This document shows, one piece after another, positions 58,270 to 64,000 of a stretch of DNA of 64,000 nucleotides. Both the position numbers and the translations under genes were made by a program. Position 1 is the first letter of the stretch. Each line of letters starts with the position of its first letter. The notes below the pieces were generated by a model, which saw only the letters and a list, made by a program, of their open reading frames with translations, ran no database searches and was not told where the DNA came from. Source of the stretch: Bradyrhizobium sp. NP1 (GTDB taxonomy: Bacteria; Pseudomonadota; Alphaproteobacteria; Rhizobiales; Xanthobacteraceae); contig NZ_CP127385.1 of the NCBI RefSeq assembly GCF_030378205.1, positions 186,001 to 250,000 of the forward strand. Direction: 5' to 3'.

Positions 58270-58713
58270 ATGTCGATCGAAGATGATGTGGCTCTGCTCG
58301 AGCGCGTGCCGACCCTGCGCCTGCTGGGGATGGAGTCGCTGCGCATGCTTGCGATCGGCTCCGAGCAGCGCATCGTGACGCGCGGCGACCCGCTGTTCTC
58401 GGCGGGCGACGAGGCGGATGCGGGCTTTGTGGTGCAGCGCGGGGCCTTCCGGATCGACGACGGCCATGGCGCCGAGGTGATCGCGGGACCCGGCACCCTG
58501 ATCGGCGAGCTCGCGCTGGTCGTGGCGATGAAGCGGCCATCGACCGCGACCGCGGTCGAACAATCCTCGGTGATCCGGATCGCGCGCAGCCTGTTCCAGC
58601 GCGTGCTGGAGAGCGATCCCGCTGCGGCGCGCCGCCTGCGTGATGCGTTTGCCAGCCGGACCAGCCAGATCGCCAGCGACATCCTGATGGCGGGCGCCAA
58701 GCTCAGCTCATGA
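58270..58713 (+). CDS. Stand-alone cyclic-nucleotide-binding-domain protein
   Basis: A 147-aa protein made only of a cNMP-binding (CAP_ED) domain: VTRGDPLFSAGDEADAGFVV, LIGELALVVAMKRPSTATA (the phosphate cassette, lacking the standard R-S/T-A order but close) and a C-terminal helix. There is no HTH and no membrane segment. It lies 60 bp downstream of the CenR-like regulator, so it may modulate that system (inference). Confidence 0.85.
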   Translation: MSIEDDVALLERVPTLRLLGMESLRMLAIGSEQRIVTRGDPLFSAGDEADAGFVVQRGAFRIDDGHGAEVIAGPGTLIGELALVVAMKRPSTATAVEQSSVIRIARSLFQRVLESDPAAARRLRDAFASRTSQIASDILMAGAKLSS

Positions 58714-58719
58714 TCTTCG

Positions 58720-58872
58720 CCCCCTCGCCCCGTTCTTACGGGGAGAGGGTTGGGGTGAGGGGCTCTATCCGCGAAAACGGCAAACCATGGATTCGCGGAG
58801 GCGCCCCCTCACCCGCGGCGCATTTCGCTTCGCTGCATGCGTCGCGGCCTCTCCCCGCAGGCGGGGCGAGGC
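58720..58872. repeat. Dispersed GC-rich intergenic repeat (GGGGAGAGGG type)
   Basis: Between the cNMP gene and xthA. It begins CCCCTCGCCCC...ACGGGGAGAGGGTTGGGGTGAGGGG and ends CCTCTCCCCGCAGGCGGGGC, giving complementary ends that can fold into a long hairpin. Elements of this wording are very common between genes in Bradyrhizobium and Rhodopseudomonas (from memory). Confidence 0.7.
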
Positions 58873-58899
58873 GAATCGAGCAAGCGTTGATAGTTTGCG

Positions 58900-59715
58900 C
58901 TACACCTCCAGCGTCACCGTCACCGGCACGTGGTCGGAAGGCCGGTCCCAGCCGCGCGCGTCGCGCAGGATCGAGAAATCGCTGACCGTGTCCTTGAGCG
59001 CGCGCGAGACCCAGATGTGGTCGAGCCGGCGGCCACGATCGCCGACGGTCCAGTCGGCGGCGCGATAGCTCCACCAGGTGTAGACCTTTTCGGCGAGCGG
59101 GATGCGTTCGCGCGCGACGTCGAACCACTCGCCTTGCGCCTGCGCCGCCAGCAGCTTCTCGCATTCGATCGGCGTGTGCGAGACGACTTTCAGAAGCTGC
59201 CTGTGCGACCAGACGTCGTTCTCGAAAGGCGCGACGTTGAGATCGCCGACCAGGATGTGGCGGTCCTCGCCGCGCGGATGCAGCGGTTCGCAGGCCTTCA
59301 TCTCGTCGAGGAATTTCAGCTTGTGGTCGAATTTCGGATTGAGCGCGGGGTCGGGAACGTCGCCGCCCGCCGGTACGTAGAAATTGTGCAGCACCACGGG
59401 CTTTGCGAGCTGCGCCTTCTCGCCGAACGCGACCGAGATGTGGCGCGAATCGATCTTGTCGCAGAAGGTCCTGACGTCGGTGCGGTCGAACGGCAGCTTC
59501 GAGATGATGGCGACGCCGTGATAGCCCTTCTGCCCGTTCAGCGCGACGTGCTCATAGCCGAGCCGCTTGAAGCGCTTCAAGGGAAACGCATCGTCGATGC
59601 ACTTGGTCTCCTGCAGGCACAGCACGTCCGGCCGCGTCGCCTTGATGAATTTGGCGACGAGGTCGATGCGCAGACGGACGGAATTGATATTCCAGGTGGT
59701 GAGGGAAAGACGCAT
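58900..59715 (-). CDS. xthA: Exodeoxyribonuclease III
   Basis: A 271-aa AP endonuclease/3'-5' exonuclease of the Mg-dependent EEP superfamily. The motifs are TWNINSVRLR, CLQETKC (metal Glu), GDLNVAP, RRLDHIWVS and the terminal SDHVPV. Length is standard. Involved in base-excision repair. Confidence 0.96.
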   Translation of the reverse strand: MRLSLTTWNINSVRLRIDLVAKFIKATRPDVLCLQETKCIDDAFPLKRFKRLGYEHVALNGQKGYHGVAIISKLPFDRTDVRTFCDKIDSRHISVAFGEKAQLAKPVVLHNFYVPAGGDVPDPALNPKFDHKLKFLDEMKACEPLHPRGEDRHILVGDLNVAPFENDVWSHRQLLKVVSHTPIECEKLLAAQAQGEWFDVARERIPLAEKVYTWWSYRAADWTVGDRGRRLDHIWVSRALKDTVSDFSILRDARGWDRPSDHVPVTVTLEV

Positions 59716-59792
59716 TGAGGCTGCGTCTTAGCATGGATCGCGGCGTCCAGAAGCGGCTGTCCACAGGGACACCCATCGAGATGCGCCGATAG

Positions 59793-59920
59793 GTAGGGTG
59801 GGCAAAGCCAACGGGTCCGCGCGAAGCGCGGCCCGATGACAGGCTCCGCGTGCCCACCGTTTGATGCCCGGTTTTGGAGACATCGTGGGCACGGCGCTAA
59901 GGCGCCTTTGCCCACCCTAC
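59793..59920. repeat. Dispersed inverted-repeat element (GTAGGGTGGGCAAAG type)
   Basis: Perfect 15-bp terminal inverted repeats GTAGGGTGGGCAAAG (59793-59807) and CTTTGCCCACCCTAC (59906-59920) enclose about 98 bp with internal GC-rich hairpins (CCGCGCGAAGCGCGG; GGCGCTAAGGCGCC). It has MITE-like form and lies between xthA and the lolA-like gene. Confidence 0.75.
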
Positions 59921-59951
59921 GATCGCCTGCCCGGTCGATCGGGAAAAAGCG

Positions 59952-60788
59952 TTAGCCCGGCGGCGTGCCGTAATTGGTGAAGTCGATCTTGAACAGGCCG
60001 GGATCGATCTTCTTGGTGGTGTCGAGATTGTAGACCGCGACGGTCGTGTCATAGCCCTGCGGGTCCGTCACCGTCCACTGCTTGAGCTGGCCATCCTTGA
60101 CGCCGACCATCAGCATCAGCCGGCTGGTGCCGATCAGCGCCTGCTTCTCCTCGATGGTGACGCTGATATAGACGTCGTCGGCCGTGACGCTGACGACATT
60201 GGTGTCCTTCAGGAGATCGATGCGGTCGGACAGGAGGAAGCGCAGCGGGGTCTGCGACAGCGGATAGATGTCCTGCGTCGCGAGCTTGCGGTCGCGCACC
60301 GCGAGCGACGAGCCGTCGGCGACGATGTCGATCGGCGTCGGCGCATCATATTCGAACCGAACCTTGCCGGGCTTCTGGATGTAGAAGTCGCCCTTGGTCT
60401 TGCTGCCGTCGGGGCCGACCTGCACGAAATTCCCGGTCAGGCTTTGCAGCGAGGAGAGATAGGCGCTCACCCTGCCGGCCTGCGCCTTCTGGTTGGCGTC
60501 GAAGGTCGCGAAGATGCTGGCGGGAACGTTGCGATGGGGATCCGGGATCACCGGATTGGGCGGCGTCTGCGTGGCGCCTGTGGTCGCGGGCCCCTTCTGC
60601 CCGTCCTGCGCGCTCATCTGCACGTCGCGGCCCTTGGGCGCGGGCTTCGGCACCGGAACGGTCTGCGCCGAGGAATGCGCAAGCGCCGACGCGGTCAGCG
60701 CCGTGGCCAGCAGCGCGATCACGACCGGCCTGCCCCCCATGATCGCCAGACGTGCCGCGCGGGGCCTTGATTTCGAATTGCTGTTCAA
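59952..60788 (-). CDS. LolA-family outer-membrane lipoprotein carrier
   Basis: A protein of about 278 aa. It has a basic start, a signal segment (PVVIALLATALTASALAHSSAQ), a Pro/Gln-rich linker, then the LolA fold: LTGNFVQVGPDGSKTKGDFYIQKPG, KVRFEYDAP, VADGSSL, TPLRFLLSD and QWTVTDPQGYDTTV. It carries lipoproteins across the periplasm. The start appears to be TTG 60788 with AGGA 7 nt upstream; ATG 60740 is the alternative. It follows ftsK by 90 bp, the usual order. Confidence 0.93.
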   Translation of the reverse strand: MNSNSKSRPRAARLAIMGGRPVVIALLATALTASALAHSSAQTVPVPKPAPKGRDVQMSAQDGQKGPATTGATQTPPNPVIPDPHRNVPASIFATFDANQKAQAGRVSAYLSSLQSLTGNFVQVGPDGSKTKGDFYIQKPGKVRFEYDAPTPIDIVADGSSLAVRDRKLATQDIYPLSQTPLRFLLSDRIDLLKDTNVVSVTADDVYISVTIEEKQALIGTSRLMLMVGVKDGQLKQWTVTDPQGYDTTVAVYNLDTTKKIDPGLFKIDFTNYGTPPG

Positions 60789-60878
60789 CGCGTGGTCCTG
60801 CTCTGTTTCGCGGCTATTTTATCGCGGTTTCGGGCGCGGGAGATATCGTTTTTCCGTGAAAAAAATCATGGCAGTTTG

Positions 60879-63329
60879 CTAGAAACCGCCTTCTTCTTCC
60901 TCAATCAGGATTTCGCGTTTGCCGGCGTGATTCGCCTGGCCGACGATTCCTTCCTGTTCCATGCGCTCCATCAGGGAGGCGGCGCGGTTGTAGCCGATCT
61001 GCAACCGGCGCTGGATGTAGCTCGTGGAGGCCTTGCGGTCGCGTTTGACGATGGCAACCGCCTGCGAGTAGAGGTCGCCGCCGCCGTCCGAGCCCATCGC
61101 GGTGGAATCGAACACCGCGCCGTCTTCCTCGCTCGGCTCTTCCGCGGTGACGGCTTCGAGATATTCCGGCTGGCCCTGCGTCTTGAGGTGACGCACCACC
61201 TTCTCGACTTCCTCGTCGGAGGCAAACGGCCCGTGCACGCGGCTGATGCGGCCGCCGCCCGCCATGTAGAGCATGTCGCCCTGGCCGAGCAGCTGCTCGG
61301 CGCCCATTTCGCCCAGGATGGTGCGGCTGTCGATCTTGGAGGTGACCTGGAAGGCGATGCGGGTCGGGAAGTTCGCCTTGATGGTGCCGGTGATGACGTC
61401 GACCGACGGCCGCTGCGTCGCCAGGATCACGTGCAGGCCGGCGGCGCGCGCCATCTGGGCGAGGCGCTGCACCGCGCCTTCGATGTCCTTGCCGGCGACC
61501 ATCATCAGGTCCGCCATCTCGTCGACGATGATGACGATGTAGGGCAGCGGGTCGAGCGCGAGCTTCTCGTTCTCGTAGATCGCCTTGCCGGTCTCCTTGT
61601 CGAAGCCGGTGTGCACCGTGCGCGTGAGCTCCTCGCCCTTGCCCTTCGCTTCCAAGAGGCGCGCGTTGTAGCCGTCGATGTTGCGCACCCCCAACTTGGA
61701 CATGTTCTTGTAGCGCTCTTCCATCTCGCGCACGGCCCATTTCAGCGCCACCACCGCCTTCTTCGGATCGGTCACGACCGGCGTCAGAAGATGCGGGATG
61801 CCGTCATAGACGGAGAGTTCGAGCATCTTGGGATCGACCATGATCAGGCGGCACTGATCGGGCCGCAGCCGATAGACCAGGCTCAGGATCATGGTGTTGA
61901 TGGCGACCGACTTGCCGGAGCCGGTGGTGCCGGCGATCAGCATGTGCGGCGTGCGCGCGAGATCGATGATGACGGGGTCGCCGCCGATGGTCTTGCCGAG
62001 GCAGAGCGGCAGCTTGGCGACGGAATCGACGGCTTCCTTCGCGGTCAGAAGCTCGCGCAGATAGACCTTCTCGCGGTGGCCGTTCGGCAGCTCGATGCCG
62101 ATGGCGTTGCGGCCGGGCACCACCGCCACGCGCGCCGACAGCGCGCTCATCGAGCGCGCGATGTCGTCGGAAAGCCCGATCACGCGCGACGACTTGATGC
62201 CGGGCGCGGGCTCGAGCTCGTACAGCGTGACGACGGGTCCCGGATTGGCCTTCACGATCTCGCCGCGGACGCCGAAATCCTGCAGCACGCCCTCGAGCGC
62301 GCGCGAATTGGCCTCGAGCTCGCTCTTGGAAAGCGGCTGGCGATCAGTGGCCTTCGGCGCCGCCAGCATCGAAACCGAGGGCAGCTCGAATTTTTCCGAG
62401 GATTTCCTCGAGGCGGCGCGCGGCGCGGCCTTCTTGCGCGCGCGGGGCGCCGGCTCCGCATCCTCCTCTTCTTCCTCCTCGTCCTCGATCTCCTCGTCGG
62501 CATCGGCCTCGGGCGCGATCGAGGGGGCGGGGCGTCCGCCGCCGAGACTGGGCTCCTGCCGTTCGAAGGAAATGCCCCGCGGCTGCGGACCGCTCGACAC
62601 CAGCGAGCGATAGGCCGTGGCGAGCAGCCAGCCGAGCCGCGCCTTGGCGCTCATCAGCGCATGGAAGATCCAGCCGAGCGAGATCGAACCGCGATCGCCC
62701 TCCTCTTCGTCGAACGGCGCATCGCTGGCCTCGATCGGCGTCAGCTCTTCTTCCTTCTCGCGCGAGCCCATGCCGCTCGCGACCAGGAAGGTGGCGACGA
62801 GGCCGGCGAGCAGGATGGTGCCGAGCACGAAGCGATAGATGAAGCCGGGCGGTCCGAACACCACGGCCGGCGCGCGCACCAGCGCATCGCCGATCACCCC
62901 GCCAAGCCCGGTCGGCAGCGGCCAGGAGCCGCCATGCGGCCAGCAGCTGGCAAAGCCTGCCGCGATCACGGTGCAGAGAATCCACGAGCCGAGCCGCAGC
63001 GCCTCGCGGTCGAAATGGCGGTGGGTCAGCATGCGCCAGCCCCACACCGCTACGGGAAGGATCAGCATGATCGCGCCCAGCCCGAGGATCTGCATCAGGA
63101 GGTCGGCGCCGATCGCGCCGCCATAGCCGAGGATGTTGCGGATCGGCCGCGACGTCGCGTGGCTGAGCGACGGGTCCTGCACCGACCACGTCATCAGCGC
63201 CGCCGCGGCGATGCCGGACAGCGCGATCAGGCCGAGCCCCATCAATTCGCGCAGCCGCCGCACCACGGCGTCGCGGATCGAGGCCGGCAAATGGTTGACC
63301 ATGGGAATGACACGTTCGATCGCCGGCAT
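60879..63329 (-). CDS. ftsK: DNA translocase FtsK
   Basis: An 816-aa division-septum DNA pump. Four or five N-terminal membrane helices (about 28-200) are followed by an acidic linker ([20 protein letters not shown] region), the alpha and RecA-like motor domain with Walker [12 protein letters not shown] and Walker [17 protein letters not shown], and the gamma winged helix ([19 protein letters not shown]) that reads KOPS. It helps resolve and segregate chromosome termini. The linker is short compared with E. coli. Confidence 0.97.
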   Translation of the reverse strand: MPAIERVIPMVNHLPASIRDAVVRRLRELMGLGLIALSGIAAAALMTWSVQDPSLSHATSRPIRNILGYGGAIGADLLMQILGLGAIMLILPVAVWGWRMLTHRHFDREALRLGSWILCTVIAAGFASCWPHGGSWPLPTGLGGVIGDALVRAPAVVFGPPGFIYRFVLGTILLAGLVATFLVASGMGSREKEEELTPIEASDAPFDEEEGDRGSISLGWIFHALMSAKARLGWLLATAYRSLVSSGPQPRGISFERQEPSLGGGRPAPSIAPEADADEEIEDEEEEEEDAEPAPRARKKAAPRAASRKSSEKFELPSVSMLAAPKATDRQPLSKSELEANSRALEGVLQDFGVRGEIVKANPGPVVTLYELEPAPGIKSSRVIGLSDDIARSMSALSARVAVVPGRNAIGIELPNGHREKVYLRELLTAKEAVDSVAKLPLCLGKTIGGDPVIIDLARTPHMLIAGTTGSGKSVAINTMILSLVYRLRPDQCRLIMVDPKMLELSVYDGIPHLLTPVVTDPKKAVVALKWAVREMEERYKNMSKLGVRNIDGYNARLLEAKGKGEELTRTVHTGFDKETGKAIYENEKLALDPLPYIVIIVDEMADLMMVAGKDIEGAVQRLAQMARAAGLHVILATQRPSVDVITGTIKANFPTRIAFQVTSKIDSRTILGEMGAEQLLGQGDMLYMAGGGRISRVHGPFASDEEVEKVVRHLKTQGQPEYLEAVTAEEPSEEDGAVFDSTAMGSDGGGDLYSQAVAIVKRDRKASTSYIQRRLQIGYNRAASLMERMEQEGIVGQANHAGKREILIEEEEGGF

Positions 63330-63347
63330 GCGCCCCTCGCCCCGCGA

Positions 63348-64000
63348 TTATCTCAAGACCTCGACCAGCCGATGTAACGCCTCGGCGGTCGATTCGCTGT
63401 CGGAAACCAGCGCAAGCCGGATATAGCCCGCGCCGGGATTGAAGCCGTCGGCCTGCGGCCGCGCCAAATAGCTGCCGGGAATGACGCGCACCCCGGCGTC
63501 GCGATAGAGTTTGATCGCCGCCGCCTCGTCGCCGCCGTGGGCCGCGACGTCGAGCCAGACGCAGAAGCCGCCATCGGGCCTGACATAGCCGTAACGGTTG
63601 CCGAGGATCTGATCGGCGAGATCGAACTTGATCCGGTAGAGCCGGCGGTTCTCCTCGACATGCGCCTCGTCGCCATAGGCTGCGGCCGCGACCTGCTGCA
63701 GCGGCACCGGCACCTGCGGCGCGGCCACGTTGCGCAGCTCGTGAAACATCGTGAGGAATTTGGCGTCGCCGGCGGCGAAGCCGACGCGCATGCCCGGCAG
63801 GTTCGAGCGCTTCGAGAGCGACTGGAACACGACGACGTTGGCGAAATCAGGCCCGGCGCATTCCAGCGCGCTGCCCGGCGCCTTTCTCGTGTAGATCTCC
63901 GAGTAGCACTCGTCGCTCAGGATCACGAAGCCGAAGCGGTCGGCGAGCTGCTTCAGCTTGCGGAAATAATCCGGCGAAGCGACCGCACCTTGCGGATTGG
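63348..64000 (-). CDS. Class I/II aminotransferase, DapC-like, N-terminus cut by window edge
   Basis: The C-terminal 216 or so residues of a PLP-dependent aminotransferase. It begins within NPQGAVASPDYFRKL, then VILSDECYSEIY (PLP-ring Asp, Tyr), the PLP Lys in QSLSKRSNLPGMRVGF and the substrate-carboxylate Arg in YIRLALV. The wording of SLSKRSNLPG is close to N-succinyldiaminopimelate aminotransferases (DapC), so a role in lysine/DAP synthesis is likely but not certain. The start lies beyond 64000. It ends 18 bp before ftsK starts. Confidence 0.88.
   Translation of the reverse strand, partial: NPQGAVASPDYFRKLKQLADRFGFVILSDECYSEIYTRKAPGSALECAGPDFANVVVFQSLSKRSNLPGMRVGFAAGDAKFLTMFHELRNVAAPQVPVPLQQVAAAAYGDEAHVEENRRLYRIKFDLADQILGNRYGYVRPDGGFCVWLDVAAHGGDEAAAIKLYRDAGVRVIPGSYLARPQADGFNPGAGYIRLALVSDSESTAEALHRLVEVLR

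Noticed and set aside
60792..63377. An 861-codon plus-strand frame opposite ftsK
   Set aside because: Mirror of ftsK codon periodicity, no recognisable motif.

Overview
The window looks like a chromosomal segment of a Bradyrhizobium-like alphaproteobacterium (order Hyphomicrobiales, family Nitrobacteraceae). The evidence is high GC, gene order typical of the group, and protein sequences of Rhizobiales type. It contains about 52 protein genes. I see no rRNA, tRNA, CRISPR array or transposase.

Layout. (1) 1-5627: a metabolic locus. On the minus strand are two [2Fe-2S] ferredoxins, a 101-residue protein and a haem-oxygenase-like diiron protein. Divergent from them are a permease, an aldehyde dehydrogenase and a GlcG-like protein. 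Two TTGTATAC-type palindromes lie in the shared promoter region. (2) 5774-11054: comM, a secreted hypothetical protein, a hybrid sensor kinase and a secreted histidine phosphatase. (3) 11076-15799: the operon hisB-DUF2628-hisH-hisA-hisF-hisE-coaA. (4) 15988-22736: hslVU with a GNAT and a UPF0314 membrane gene inserted between them, then Tim44-like/mltA/Smr, and secB. (5) 22788-34426: an origin-type region. dnaQ, coaE, maf and the PpsR/PDRP gene run left on the minus strand. hemJ, rho, mnmE, mnmG, rsmG, parA and parB run right on the plus strand. The gap 25808-26237 where the directions diverge is a candidate chromosome origin, and five parS sites cluster at 29849-31945. (6) 34457-38816: holA, lptE, leuS.

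(7) About 38.9-53.3 kb looks accessory: long gene-poor gaps, dispersed-repeat remnants and unrelated functions. These are a small secreted Asn/Gly-rich protein, a sulfatase with an atypical active-site motif, a membrane-anchored methyltransferase, an amidinotransferase facing a guanidinium-type SMR exporter, a MOSC-reductase-ferredoxin fusion, a membrane alpha/beta hydrolase, a periplasmic dienelactone hydrolase and an MFS exporter. (8) 53359-64000: a GGDEF protein, yggS, a hydratase whose frame runs antisense into yggS, an L,D-transpeptidase, a CenR-like response regulator with a stand-alone cyclic-nucleotide-binding protein, xthA, lolA-like, ftsK and a partial aminotransferase.

The core parts concern histidine and CoA synthesis, proteolysis, envelope assembly and chromosome replication and segregation. 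The strongest candidates for something undescribed are the diiron-oxidase/two-ferredoxin cluster at the left end, the amidinotransferase plus guanidinium exporter pair, and a family of palindromic intergenic repeats (23.5, 24.9, 36.1 and 38.9 kb), one copy of which supplies the start codon of lptE. All functional statements rest on motif reading and family knowledge; no database search was run.
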